64,000 nucleotides of DNA from Hyunsoonleella pacifica (lineage in GTDB: Bacteria; Bacteroidota; Bacteroidia; Flavobacteriales; Flavobacteriaceae), in contig NZ_SIRS01000001.1 in NCBI RefSeq assembly GCF_004310335.1, positions 124,001-188,000 of the forward strand, read 5' to 3'. The position numbers and the translations under genes were made by a program. Below are positions 18,605 to 28,030 of this stretch, in pieces. A model generated the notes under the pieces. It had not been told where the DNA came from. It was given only the letters and a program-made list of their open reading frames with translations, and made no database searches. Within the stretch, counting starts at the first letter, position 1; every line of letters starts with the position of its first letter.

Positions 18605-19945
18605 ATGAAAAAATCGATTAGACAAATTCTTATGACATTTATAATTGGTTGTATAGTTTATGTTATTGGAGAGCTACTATCCGATAGGTTTAGCTATGAC
18701 AGTATACAGGATTTTTTAATCGATTTTGGATTCTATCAATTGTATGCATTTCTATTAGGGTACTCTAATATGTACTTTTTTGATAAAATGAATGCCTACA
18801 AATGGAAAAAGAACAGCACATTAAAGCGTATTATCGCTGGAATTATAGGGTCAACACTAATTACATTAATAGGTTTATTCTTTTTAAGATTGTTTACTTA
18901 CTTTGTTTTTGGAGGGGTCTCTATTGAAGAATTTATAGCAAATGACAAATTGGAATATTACTATTTCGGGCTTTGGATTACCCTTGCTATAGTATCTGTA
19001 TTCCACATTATATACTTTTATAATAAGTACCAGCAAAACAAATTAAAGGAACAAAAAGTAATAGCAGGTACGGCAAGTGCGAAGTTTGATGCTTTAAAGA
19101 ATCAGTTAGATCCACATTTCCTATTTAATAGTTTAAATGTATTAACCAGTTTAATTGAAGAGAATCCCCATCAAGCACAAAAGTTCACTACCTCATTATC
19201 CAAAGTATATCGCTATGTGTTAGAGCAAAAAAATAAGGAATTGGTAACGGTAGATGAAGAGTTACAGTTTGCAAAAACTTATATGTCACTCTTAAAAATG
19301 AGATTTGAAGACAGTATAGTGTTTACTATGCCAGAACAAGCTAAAAATCCAGAAAGTAAAGTGGTGCCATTATCGCTACAATTATTGTTAGAAAATGCTG
19401 TAAAACACAATATGGTTACCACAAGTAAACCTTTGCATATCACAATTTATGAGGATAGTGGATATCTGGTAGTAGAAAACAATCTACAACCCAAACAAAT
19501 AGTAAAAAAGAGTAGTGGTGTAGGTTTGACAAATATTATGCAACGTTACAAACTGCTCACAAAGAAACAAGTAGACATTAATAAAGAAGCAAATAGGTTT
19601 GCAGTAGCAATACCAATGCTTACAAAACAAATATCAGTTATGAGAACACAAACATCAAATCAAATAGACGATACTTATTTAAGAGCCCGAAATCATGTAG
19701 AAGAATTAAAAAACTTTTACTACAGTTTAATATCCTACTGTTTAGTGATACCATTTTTAGTATTTATCAATTATAAAACGTTTTGGGGTTTTCAATGGTT
19801 TTGGTTTCCAATGATAGGTTGGGGCATAGGTTTAACCATACAAGCTTTTAAAGTGTTTGTAAGTGATAAAACTTTTGGAGGTAACTGGGAACGACGCAAA
19901 ATAGAGCAATTTATGCGTGAGGAGGAAGAGAATAGATGGAAATAG
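18605..19945 (+). CDS. LytS-type sensor histidine kinase with a C-terminal 2TM domain
   Basis: Four N-terminal membrane helices (about 8-150) lead into a His_kinase domain whose phospho-acceptor is H171 in LDPHFLFNSLN. An HATPase_c part with LLENAVKHN and SSGVGLTNI follows. The last 95 residues form a 2TM domain: LRARNHVEELKNFYYS, two membrane helices with WGIGLTIQAFKVF, then WERRKIEQFM. This tail is clearly paralogous to the next gene. The protein therefore has membrane parts at both ends. Its partner is the LytTR regulator two genes on. Confidence 0.9.
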   Translation: MKKSIRQILMTFIIGCIVYVIGELLSDRFSYDSIQDFLIDFGFYQLYAFLLGYSNMYFFDKMNAYKWKKNSTLKRIIAGIIGSTLITLIGLFFLRLFTYFVFGGVSIEEFIANDKLEYYYFGLWITLAIVSVFHIIYFYNKYQQNKLKEQKVIAGTASAKFDALKNQLDPHFLFNSLNVLTSLIEENPHQAQKFTTSLSKVYRYVLEQKNKELVTVDEELQFAKTYMSLLKMRFEDSIVFTMPEQAKNPESKVVPLSLQLLLENAVKHNMVTTSKPLHITIYEDSGYLVVENNLQPKQIVKKSSGVGLTNIMQRYKLLTKKQVDINKEANRFAVAIPMLTKQISVMRTQTSNQIDDTYLRARNHVEELKNFYYSLISYCLVIPFLVFINYKTFWGFQWFWFPMIGWGIGLTIQAFKVFVSDKTFGGNWERRKIEQFMREEEENRWK

Positions 19946-19998
19946 AACTGAAGTTGTAGCAGTTTTATAAAGTAAACAAAAAATAAAAATTTAAAACA

Positions 19999-20337
19999 AT
20001 GGATAAGTACGATATACAACCTTACGGAGAACGAAATTATAGAAACGAAGATGCGTATTTACGTGCAGAAAAACGCTTAAAAGCTCTTAAGGGCTTTTAC
20101 TGGCATGCCTTCTGGTATGTAGTCGTAAATATTTTTATTGTTGTGATGATTGTCGTTAATGGTGGGAATATGTGGCATTTCGGCACATGGTCAACACCAG
20201 TTTTTTGGGGTATAGGCTTGGGGTTTCATGCCATAGGTGTATTTGGCAAGCGTCTAGCCTTCAATAAAAAATGGGAAGAACGTAAAATACGAGAGTATAT
20301 GGAAAGAGAACAACGAGACGAGCGTCAATTTGAATAA
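19999..20337 (+). CDS. free-standing 2TM domain protein
   Basis: A 112-residue membrane protein with two helices between conserved soluble ends. It shares with the C-terminus of the preceding kinase the pattern YLRA...LKxFY, WGIGL, VF and WExRKIxxxM. The duplication suggests that the free copy may form hetero-oligomers with the kinase tail. It is the fourth gene of the operon; a 122-base gap separates it from the regulator gene. Confidence 0.85.
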   Translation: MDKYDIQPYGERNYRNEDAYLRAEKRLKALKGFYWHAFWYVVVNIFIVVMIVVNGGNMWHFGTWSTPVFWGIGLGFHAIGVFGKRLAFNKKWEERKIREYMEREQRDERQFE

Positions 20338-20459
20338 TCATTTAAATGCCTCTCTGTTGGCAGGCTTTCACTGCGCAATCCTTAACGTGGGTTTAGCAAA
20401 AAAAAAGTATAGAGTACTAGTATAAAGTTTATCAACTAAAAATAGTCAATCAAAATACA

Positions 20460-21215
20460 ATGAACGTAATAATTATAGAAGACGAAAAACCATCAGCAAG
20501 GCGTTTACAGCGCATGCTTCAAACATTACATATAGAAGCACAAGTTATGCTACATTCTGTAGAAGAATCTATAGCATGGTTTCAAAACAATACGCATCCC
20601 GATTTAATATTTTTAGATATTCAATTAAGTGATGGACTCTCCTTTGAAATTTTTGAGACTATAGAAATAAAGTCGGCCGTAATATTCACAACAGCTTATG
20701 ATGAATATGCACTGCAAGCCTTCAAATTAAATAGCATAGATTATTTATTAAAACCAATAGATGAAGACGATTTAGCTATAGCAGTAAAAAAATACCAAGA
20801 CCGTGCGCCACAAAAACAAGCCGTAACACTAGATTTTAATGATATTAAAAAACTATTAGTAAACCCTATAGATAGGGAATATAAAAAGCGATTTTCTGTA
20901 AAAGTTGGGCAACACTTAAAATTGATAAATATAGACGAGATAGAGTGTTTTTATAGCGAAAATAAAGGCACCTATTTACACACTACAGATGGTAGAAATT
21001 ATTTAATAGATACTACTTTAGAGCAATTAGAGGAAGAGCTAGAACCACAAACCTTTTTCCGAATTAACCGTAAATTTTTTGTAAACATTAACGCTATAAA
21101 CGATATGGTAAGCTATACCAATTCGCGTTTACAAATAAAATTAAACTCTTATAGCGAACAAGACGTTATTGTAGCCAGAGAACGCGTTAAGGACTTTAAA
21201 GGTTGGTTGGAATAA
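20460..21215 (+). CDS. LytTR-family response regulator
   Basis: The receiver domain spans 1-120, with acidic pocket EDE at 7-9, phospho-acceptor D53 in FLDIQL, a Thr/Lys pair in FTTAYD and LLKPID. The LytTR DNA-binding domain covers about 145-250 (RFSVKVGQHLKLI, YFRINRKFFVN-like core, FFRINRKF). It is the cognate regulator of the LytS-type kinase upstream. LytTR proteins usually bind pairs of direct repeats; candidate half-sites lie before the first gene of this operon. Confidence 0.93.
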   Translation: MNVIIIEDEKPSARRLQRMLQTLHIEAQVMLHSVEESIAWFQNNTHPDLIFLDIQLSDGLSFEIFETIEIKSAVIFTTAYDEYALQAFKLNSIDYLLKPIDEDDLAIAVKKYQDRAPQKQAVTLDFNDIKKLLVNPIDREYKKRFSVKVGQHLKLINIDEIECFYSENKGTYLHTTDGRNYLIDTTLEQLEEELEPQTFFRINRKFFVNINAINDMVSYTNSRLQIKLNSYSEQDVIVARERVKDFKGWLE

Positions 21216-21260
21216 TTTTAATATCGGATAGAATTATTTTTAAATACAAACGATATTTAG

Positions 21261-21268
21261 TATATTTG
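21261..21268 (+). promoter_or_regulatory. -7 box very close to the Fic start codon
   Basis: TATATTTG matches TAnnTTTG. It lies only four bases before the GTG start at 21273, so transcription should begin at or near the start codon. No good -33 TTG is seen. Confidence 0.4.
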
Positions 21269-21272
21269 TACT

Positions 21273-22226
21273 GTGTGGGATATAGATGTTACATACAGGC
21301 AAGATTTAAATGAAACGTTTCAACGTTTGTTTGATAAAGTTGCAATGCTAGAAGCTGCAAGACCATTGCCTAATATTGCGTTACAAAAAATTAAGGAAGC
21401 CCTATCTATAGAGTGGACTTACAATTCCAATAGCATAGAGGGTAACACATTAAGTTTACGAGAAACTCAAATGGTACTTCAGGAAGGGGTTACCATTAAA
21501 GGAAAATCCTTGAGAGAACATTTTGAGGCAAAAAACCACGAAACTGCTATAAACTATTTGTACACGTTGGTTTCTAAAGGTTACAAGCTTAATGAAAAGG
21601 ATATTTTAGCGCTTCATGCATTAGTATTACGTTCTATAGAAGATGATTTTGCAGGAAGGTTAAGAAATGCTGGTGTTAGAATTTCCGGTGCCAATTTTAT
21701 ACCTCCCAATGCTCGTAAAGTATCTCAATTATTAGACGATCTTGTGCATTTTGTAACTAAAAACCCTTTGGGTTTAAATGTTATAGAATTGGCTACAGTA
21801 TTTCATCATAAGTTTGTGTGGATACATCCTTTTTTTGATGGTAATGGTAGAACTGTGCGTTTATCTATGAACTTAATTTTAATGGCGCATGGTTTTCCTC
21901 CCGCTATTATTTTAAAAAATGATAGAAAGAAATATTACGATGCTCTAAACCTTGCTAATAAAGGCAACTATGCTAAACTAATGTTGTTAATGTGTCAGTC
22001 TTTGGAGCGCACACTTAATATTTATTTAAGTGCATTGCCTGATAACACCGAAGATTACAAAATAATCTCAGATATTGTTGAAGAGCCCGATGTACATTAT
22101 GGGCAAGAATACATTAGTTTATTAGCAAGACAAGGCAAAATTGATGCCCACAAAGAAGGCCGCAATTGGTACACCACCAAAAAGGCTATTGATGATTACA
22201 TACAACAAAGAAAGCGTAAACGGTAG
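21273..22226 (+). CDS. Fic family protein, class II, with C-terminal DNA-binding-like domain
   Basis: The catalytic Fic motif HPFFDGNGRT is intact at 185-194, so AMPylation or a similar transfer onto a protein hydroxyl is expected. The N-terminal inhibitory motif (S/T)xxxE(G/N) appears as SNSIEG near residue 53, defining class II (self-inhibited) Fic proteins. The last 50 residues (YGQEYISLLARQGKIDAHKE, then NWYTTKKAIDDYI) look like an excisionase-type helix-turn-helix. The start is GTG at 21273, and a promoter box lies four bases upstream. No partner gene is adjacent. It could be a housekeeping regulator or a solitary toxin-like enzyme. Confidence 0.9.
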   Translation: MWDIDVTYRQDLNETFQRLFDKVAMLEAARPLPNIALQKIKEALSIEWTYNSNSIEGNTLSLRETQMVLQEGVTIKGKSLREHFEAKNHETAINYLYTLVSKGYKLNEKDILALHALVLRSIEDDFAGRLRNAGVRISGANFIPPNARKVSQLLDDLVHFVTKNPLGLNVIELATVFHHKFVWIHPFFDGNGRTVRLSMNLILMAHGFPPAIILKNDRKKYYDALNLANKGNYAKLMLLMCQSLERTLNIYLSALPDNTEDYKIISDIVEEPDVHYGQEYISLLARQGKIDAHKEGRNWYTTKKAIDDYIQQRKRKR

Positions 22227-22412
22227 TGTTAGCTTGCATTTTTCAACTAAAAAAAACAACTTTGGGAAGATTACAGTTTAAGGGAGAATTGAAGTGATTT
22301 TGGATTAAGTTAATAGTTAGCAATAAGAATAGTCCGTATTTTAACAACTAATATTAGCAATGCATGAAGCTAAAAAACTAAAAGACCCTCTGAGGAATAT
22401 GAGAATAAGTAA

Positions 22413-23042
22413 TTACTTTGGTTTATTGATAGTAAAAGATTTTATTTCATTTAACAACCCTTTCCAATAGCCATATTCTCCTCTTTCAGAGATGTAATTG
22501 CCTTTACTATCAATTATTACATAACCTCCACAAGGATAAGGGATAGGGTAAAATGTCTTTTCAATTAAATTATCAATATCAGATTGCCAATTGATCTTAT
22601 TACCAAACCCTTTTAATCCGTCATTTGATTTATAGACAAATAGTTGTTTTAAATTTTCTATTTTATCAAATTTTCGTCGATACTGACTATAGTATGATTT
22701 AAAACTTGATTTATATCCATCTGTACTACATCTGTCATTTCCTGGATAATAGTTTATCAGGAATATTTCATTATCATTAAACTTCTTATTTTTATAAAAT
22801 ATTTTTTTAATTGAGTCTAGTATCTTTAATTCAATTTTGCCTTTTTTGTATCTAGATACTTTTACATTTAGGTAAGCTGAGTCTAATTCGAATCTTAATT
22901 TATAATCAAGAGGCTCTTTAGATATTTTGTCAAACTCAGTTTTTGATATATATTCAAAATCATCATTAACATAAAGCTCTTTTTTCTGACCAAATAAAAT
23001 AAGGTTATAGAAGATTAGTAAGACTGTTATAGTTACTTTCAT
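22413..23042 (-). CDS. exported protein of unknown function
   Basis: I start at the ATG at 23042 because it gives a clean signal peptide (MKVTITVLLIFYNLILFGQ); the frame opens at 23069. The mature part of about 190 residues is lysine- and tyrosine-rich, with NYYPGNDRCSTDGY and PCGGYVIIDSKGNYISERG segments. The latter looks like a strand-turn-strand seen in redox-like or NTF2-like folds, but I cannot assign it. It lies 55 bases after the LETM1-related gene on the same strand, so the two may be co-transcribed. Confidence 0.6.
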   Translation of the reverse strand: MKVTITVLLIFYNLILFGQKKELYVNDDFEYISKTEFDKISKEPLDYKLRFELDSAYLNVKVSRYKKGKIELKILDSIKKIFYKNKKFNDNEIFLINYYPGNDRCSTDGYKSSFKSYYSQYRRKFDKIENLKQLFVYKSNDGLKGFGNKINWQSDIDNLIEKTFYPIPYPCGGYVIIDSKGNYISERGEYGYWKGLLNEIKSFTINKPK

Positions 23043-23124
23043 TTTGCAAACTTTCACTAGCGTGTTCACGCATATCTATCGCGAACGAATTTAGTAGAAA
23101 ATTTTTACAAAGTCAAATGTTAAG

Positions 23125-24297
23125 CTACTCGTCTACCCGGTTTTCATCAAAAGCAGAGGGCAACAATTTTGGTATAAATTTTACCACTAAAGGCAATAAT
23201 AAAGCGCCACCAGGTAACATAAAAATCGCTAGACTAGGTATGGATTTAAAAATATCTAAAAGTTGTTCTTGTACTTTTTGCTGTTCTTCTTTATTTAAAT
23301 CCCTAACGGTAGAATGTGTGAGTAATACCATGAGTTCTTTACTGTCCTTAAGTTCTTGGTATAAACGTTTACTGTTGCGGGTAATCAACTTCTTTACCAT
23401 TTTACTGGAGTTATTGTAAAAGCTCTGCACCACATTTTTAGAACTCAATAGAGCAATGTTATCCTTGTTTACGGTATAAAAACGATTTACAACTTTTATG
23501 GCCTGTAAAGTACGAGAGAGCGGTAATTGTAAATCGGTACCCAGTTTTTCTAGAAAGTGTTGTTCGTCCACATCAATCATTTGGTCGCTCCAAGTTGCCA
23601 TACATGCTAGGTCTAGAATATAGTACCGTTCTTCTTCAGATACTATGTAATTAATGGCTTTTTTATAATCTAAATTCTCGTTTTCATTAAAGCGTAACGA
23701 CGATTGAAATAACTTTACTAAACTTTCATCATAACTATGTTTTTCTTCTTTAGCATTTAAAACGTCTAAGGCTATAGTCACAATAGCTGCTTCTAATTGT
23801 TTTATATAGGCCACGGAAAACACCTCTTTGGATAAATACTGCTGATAGGCTAACACATCTACATAAAGTAATGCGTTAATGATGAAGTAATTAAAATTCT
23901 TGGTAAGTATATTAGCATCAATTTGAATGCGTTTATGAATGATGTTTTCAAGTTGTTCACTAGATTTTATACCACCTAATAAGCCTTTAAAAAATGATGT
24001 TTTTATATCGCTTATTTCCGAATAAAAATTGATGACACTCTCTACAAAAGGTTGTTTGCAACTAGAGTTGTAATGTGCATAGTATAACGCTATACACAGG
24101 TTAACTTTACAGATTTCTTCTTCTTGGAGGTCTCGTTTTGGTAAGATTTGAGATGCAATATCTTGATTACTACCATAAATAAACCCGCAATCTCTTAACG
24201 CATCATAAAATGTGGCTCTGCTAAACTTTAAAAAAAGATTATTTAAAGCTAATTCGCTTTCAAGTTTTTTTATCCATCCTGATGCTGAAGGGTTCAT
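23125..24297 (-). CDS. LETM1-related biofilm-associated protein
   Basis: A 390-residue protein of the flavobacterial family annotated as LETM1-related and biofilm-associated. A helical N-terminal half is followed by a TerB-like segment (EERYYILDLACMATWSDQ) near 230-250. The C-terminus (residues about 340-380) has the LETM1-like sequence IPSLAIFMLPGGALLLPLVV, which could insert in a membrane. The start MNPSASGWIKKL appears family-typical. The region from this start codon to about 40 bases upstream is repeated at 28065-28120, beyond the neighbouring TonB-receptor/AraC pair. Confidence 0.8.
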   Translation of the reverse strand: MNPSASGWIKKLESELALNNLFLKFSRATFYDALRDCGFIYGSNQDIASQILPKRDLQEEEICKVNLCIALYYAHYNSSCKQPFVESVINFYSEISDIKTSFFKGLLGGIKSSEQLENIIHKRIQIDANILTKNFNYFIINALLYVDVLAYQQYLSKEVFSVAYIKQLEAAIVTIALDVLNAKEEKHSYDESLVKLFQSSLRFNENENLDYKKAINYIVSEEERYYILDLACMATWSDQMIDVDEQHFLEKLGTDLQLPLSRTLQAIKVVNRFYTVNKDNIALLSSKNVVQSFYNNSSKMVKKLITRNSKRLYQELKDSKELMVLLTHSTVRDLNKEEQQKVQEQLLDIFKSIPSLAIFMLPGGALLLPLVVKFIPKLLPSAFDENRVDE

Positions 24298-24338
24298 AGT
24301 CTTCTATTAGGAAAAGTAAAATTAAACTTTTAAGCTAA
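24282..24338. repeat. direct repeat copy A: start of the LETM1-related gene and its upstream region
   Basis: 19 bases (24282-24300) are identical to 28065-28083; the next ~38 bases remain clearly alignable (both contain TAAACTTTT and AGCT in the same order). Copy A covers the first six codons and promoter-proximal region of the intact gene. Confidence 0.85.
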
Positions 24339-24370
24339 AGATACCCGAACATATTCTTTTTTATTAAACT

Positions 24371-26746
24371 TTAATTCACTCTATTAGTTTCTTCCTCATT
24401 ACCAAATCTTCTGTTTTTTGTGCTTATTTTTTTGTTTCCAAAACTGTAACGTAGCGAAAATCTAAGGTATCTGTTATTTCTGTTTTGTCCGTATACTTGT
24501 CTAACATTGTTAATTGTAGATTCTAAATTATTTAATGCCGATGTGTTAAATACATCTTTTATAAGAGCGGAAAACTGTAAGTTTTTATTAAAGAATGTAG
24601 TACTATATCCCAAATCTAAACTAAATGTACTGCCTACTGAAAATAAGCCGTATTGCACATTAGATTCGTAATTGGCATTAACTTGAATGTTTTGGTTATT
24701 ATTAAGTTTAATATTATTATTTGAAGATGCTATGTAAGCAAAGCCATTTTGAAGTGGTGCATTAAAAGGCTTAGTAAATTTACTTTTTATATGAATTAGC
24801 GTAAAGTTGTTTTGACTCTCTAACCACTTTAATTTATTAAATGTATAACTCTCTCCTAATCCAAATACATATTGATTTAAAAAATTATTTCTAGTAACAA
24901 TTTGTGTATTTGTATCAATGTCCGACGTAAATATCACACTTGATAAATCCGTTTTAATATTGAAGAATATATTGGTAGTAAAGTTTCTTTTATGAGTATG
25001 TTTTAACTCAAAGTTATCTGTAAATGATGGTTGTAAAAAGGGGTTACCTTCACTAAAGGTATTGCTACTTACAAAAACTCTAAATGGATTTAGATTGTTA
25101 AAAGATGGTCTTTCTATACGTTTGCTATAGCTAAAGGAAAAGGTATTGTTTTCATCTTTTTTGTATAAGGCATAAACCGTTGGAAATACTTTTGAGTAGT
25201 TATTTTTATTAGTTTGATTTAAATCTTCTGAGAACCCTTCTGTTTGGGTGCTTTCATAGCGCAAACCCATTTGTAATTGCCATTTTTTACCAATTGTTTT
25301 ATTTGCACTTACATATACTGCTTGGTTGTTTTCTTTATATTTAAATGTATTGGAAATATTTGTGTCCAATACAGGTGTTCCGCTTTCAGTATTAAAAAAC
25401 GCTATGCCACTTTCACTATTTATACTGCTTATTCTCGCACCATAGGATACATTTATATGTTTAAAAGGGTGTTCCATATCTAACTTTAAACTTTTGTTTT
25501 TTATAGATTGTAAAGAAGTAGTTATTGCCGAAAGGTTTATGTTTTGAAAATTATTATTTACATCAAAACTTTCTGTTCTAAATATTCTGTTTCTATCGGC
25601 TTCATAGGTAAAGTAATCTGCATCTAATGATAGTGTTCTGCCTAAAGTATCAAGTTTCGTTATAGCGTGTAAATTTAAAGAATGGCTTAACCTTGTTTGG
25701 TCTTCATTACCATTATTAACCAATAGGGAATCTATAGTATTGGCTGGATTCACTATTCTTGTTATACTACGATCGGTAATTCCAGGTTGCGTTTCATTTC
25801 CAAAGTATTGTACACCAATTGTTGTATTATCAGTAATATTATAGTCTAATAATAATCGTCCAGAAAATGCTGTTTTACTGTCTTTCGTATCAATGGCTAT
25901 ATCCCAAGTGCTATTAGGATAAAATACTTGAAAGTCTTCTATTCCACGAATGTTCCCTCGAGTTTTATCTAAACTAGCAGATAGGTTGAGTTTGTCTTTT
26001 CTGAAAGAAAAACTGTTTCTAATTGTTGTAAAGTTGTAAGTGTCAATATTGTGTATTACAGATACTGTATTCTTCCATGAGTTTTGTGTACCAGTTTTTA
26101 GTATAATATTAATTAAACCTCCATCTCCAGCAGCGTCATATTTTGCAGGAGGCGCTGTAATTACTTCAATTTTTTTAATGTCTTCGCCTGCAATACTATT
26201 TAAATAATTTGTAAGCTCTTCGCCTGTAATTGGTATAAGTCTGCCATTTATCATAATTTGAGTATTTCCCTTTCCAAAAATTGAAACACCTTCGTTTCTT
26301 ACTTGTAAACCTGGAGTAATTTTTAACGCTTCTATAGCATCTCCATTTCTAGCGACAATACTGTTTTCAACATTAAAAACAATACGGTCTGCTTTTTGTT
26401 CGACCAATCTTTTTTTGCCAGTAATTACTACTTCATCTAATGTATTTGTGTCTTCTTTTAAATTTACAATACCTAAATCTATATTTTCTGTTGCATTAAT
26501 TTCTTTTGTGTAACTTATGTATCCTACATAACTCACGGTAAGGTCATATAGGTCTTTATCAACTTCCAATATAAAGTTGCCATCAAAATCTGAGATGGTT
26601 CCAATAACTTTAGATTGGCTATTTTTAAGTACTACATTAGCTCCAGCTACAGCACCTAAATCATCTATAATTTTACCTGTAATAGATATTTGTGAGAAAG
26701 TTAATAGTGGTAATACTAAGATTAAAATAAGGGTAATACGCTTCAT
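24371..26746 (-). CDS. TonB-dependent outer-membrane receptor (OMP_b-brl_3 type)
   Basis: I start at the ATG at 26746, which begins the signal peptide MKRITLILILVLPLLTFSQ; the longer frame from 26797 adds an unlikely leader. A carboxypeptidase-regulatory-like domain (ISITGKIIDDLGAVAGANV) is followed by a plug domain (DEVVITGKKRLVEQKADR, IKKIEVITAPPAKYDAAGDG) and a 22-strand-like barrel ending in LRFSLRYSFGN. It has no SusD partner. It lies downstream of an AraC regulator gene, with three operator-like sites in between, so its expression is probably controlled by that regulator. The substrate is unknown. Confidence 0.88.
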   Translation of the reverse strand: MKRITLILILVLPLLTFSQISITGKIIDDLGAVAGANVVLKNSQSKVIGTISDFDGNFILEVDKDLYDLTVSYVGYISYTKEINATENIDLGIVNLKEDTNTLDEVVITGKKRLVEQKADRIVFNVENSIVARNGDAIEALKITPGLQVRNEGVSIFGKGNTQIMINGRLIPITGEELTNYLNSIAGEDIKKIEVITAPPAKYDAAGDGGLINIILKTGTQNSWKNTVSVIHNIDTYNFTTIRNSFSFRKDKLNLSASLDKTRGNIRGIEDFQVFYPNSTWDIAIDTKDSKTAFSGRLLLDYNITDNTTIGVQYFGNETQPGITDRSITRIVNPANTIDSLLVNNGNEDQTRLSHSLNLHAITKLDTLGRTLSLDADYFTYEADRNRIFRTESFDVNNNFQNINLSAITTSLQSIKNKSLKLDMEHPFKHINVSYGARISSINSESGIAFFNTESGTPVLDTNISNTFKYKENNQAVYVSANKTIGKKWQLQMGLRYESTQTEGFSEDLNQTNKNNYSKVFPTVYALYKKDENNTFSFSYSKRIERPSFNNLNPFRVFVSSNTFSEGNPFLQPSFTDNFELKHTHKRNFTTNIFFNIKTDLSSVIFTSDIDTNTQIVTRNNFLNQYVFGLGESYTFNKLKWLESQNNFTLIHIKSKFTKPFNAPLQNGFAYIASSNNNIKLNNNQNIQVNANYESNVQYGLFSVGSTFSLDLGYSTTFFNKNLQFSALIKDVFNTSALNNLESTINNVRQVYGQNRNNRYLRFSLRYSFGNKKISTKNRRFGNEEETNRVN

Positions 26747-26822
26747 GACAATTGTTTTTTGATGATTTACATTTTGTTTGATGCAAAGATGTCTCACAAT
26801 ATGAAGCTACACGACCGAATGC

Positions 26823-26889
26823 AGAAAGTCGAACGTATTTATTATCAAAAAATGCGTTCGACTTTCTTTTTGTAAACGTTCGACTTTTT
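26823..26889 (-). promoter_or_regulatory. three-copy operator array before the TonB receptor gene
   Basis: The core AAAGTCGAACG occurs at 26825-26835 (plus strand) and, on the minus strand, at 26855-26865 and 26877-26887. The latter two are direct repeats 22 bp apart, about two helical turns, as for AraC-type half-sites. The first is inverted and makes a 13-bp-arm inverted repeat with the second. The array lies about 77-140 bases before the receptor start and next to the 3' end of the AraC gene. Confidence 0.75.
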
Positions 26890-26902
26890 ACAAGTAACTG
26901 TA

Positions 26903-28030
26903 TTACAGTTTTTTACGAAATACTGTAGGTGTTAAACCTGTGTGTTTTTTAAAAGCGGTATTAAATGAAGATTTAGAATTGAAACCAACTTCGTATAAAA
27001 TTTCCAATACAGTATACTTCTTTTTAGAAGGGTCTTTTAAGATGGATTTTGCCTTTTCTATGCGATAACTATTAACAAAATCGAAAAAATGTTGCCCTAG
27101 TTGTTGGTTGATTAGAATGGATAATTCGCGATGCGGGATATCTATTTGCTCTGATAATTTTTTTACAGTTAACGATGGTTCTAAAAAAGGTTCTTCATTT
27201 ACCATATACCTTTTTAGATGCTCTATTTGCTGATTCTTAGTTGTATTATTATCAGATGTAGATAACATCTCTTTAGATAATTGTAGTTTTACATTTATAC
27301 CTCTAAATAATTTAGGCGAGACTAATGCTTTAAATACTAGCCACAAACTAAAAAAAAGACCAAACGCCAAAAGAATAATCCTAAAAACATTTACGAGTTC
27401 CATATCAAAAGGACCATTATCCCTTAGGTAGCCCTTTGTATAGGTTAATAATTGACCAATAAGAATAAAAGTAATCAGTTGTTTTACCCAACGGTAATTA
27501 TCAAAAGCTTCTTTCCCTGTAAAATTTTCAAGAAGTAATTTTCTATACCTAATGATATAGTATAATTCTGCAATTATGTACACTACTTCTATCATTTTAG
27601 ACAAAGTACCTATAATTTCTGCTTCCCTGGTTTGATTATAATTTGATAAAAAAGAGGCTTGTATTTCTTGAGAAACCAAAAAGAAATTAGGTGTTAGAAT
27701 GATAATACAAATTAACCAAGGTATAGCATGTATTAAATGAATCCATTTGAGTTTAAAATCAGAATAGATAATTGACAGGATATAAAGAAATAATAAAGGA
27801 TCTTTAAAATTGGAAATTTGTATCCTTAACATTTCAACAGTTGGAGGAAATGAGATAAAATTATGATAAAAAAATACGCTTATATCAATAGCAGTGATAA
27901 TTAAAAAGCTTGCAAGTAATTGATTGCTAAGTTTTTTAGAGGTTTTTACGCTTAGTAGAAAGGTAGAAAGCAGAACAAATAGAAGAACTATAATAAAACT
28001 TATAATACCTATAATGGATAAGTTATTCAT
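26903..28030 (-). CDS. AraC-family regulator with N-terminal membrane domain
   Basis: Residues 1-235 hold about seven hydrophobic helices. The last 110 residues form an AraC/XylS-type double helix-turn-helix (LSEQIDIPHRELSILINQQL, VLEILYEVGFNSKSSFNTAF, KHTGLTPTVFRKK). Such membrane-embedded AraC proteins may sense a ligand at the inner membrane and bind DNA directly. The gene lies just upstream of the TonB receptor, with an operator array between them. Its ATG overlaps the stop of a 17-codon frame (ATGA), so its translation may be coupled to that leader. Confidence 0.9.
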   Translation of the reverse strand: MNNLSIIGIISFIIVLLFVLLSTFLLSVKTSKKLSNQLLASFLIITAIDISVFFYHNFISFPPTVEMLRIQISNFKDPLLFLYILSIIYSDFKLKWIHLIHAIPWLICIIILTPNFFLVSQEIQASFLSNYNQTREAEIIGTLSKMIEVVYIIAELYYIIRYRKLLLENFTGKEAFDNYRWVKQLITFILIGQLLTYTKGYLRDNGPFDMELVNVFRIILLAFGLFFSLWLVFKALVSPKLFRGINVKLQLSKEMLSTSDNNTTKNQQIEHLKRYMVNEEPFLEPSLTVKKLSEQIDIPHRELSILINQQLGQHFFDFVNSYRIEKAKSILKDPSKKKYTVLEILYEVGFNSKSSFNTAFKKHTGLTPTVFRKKL

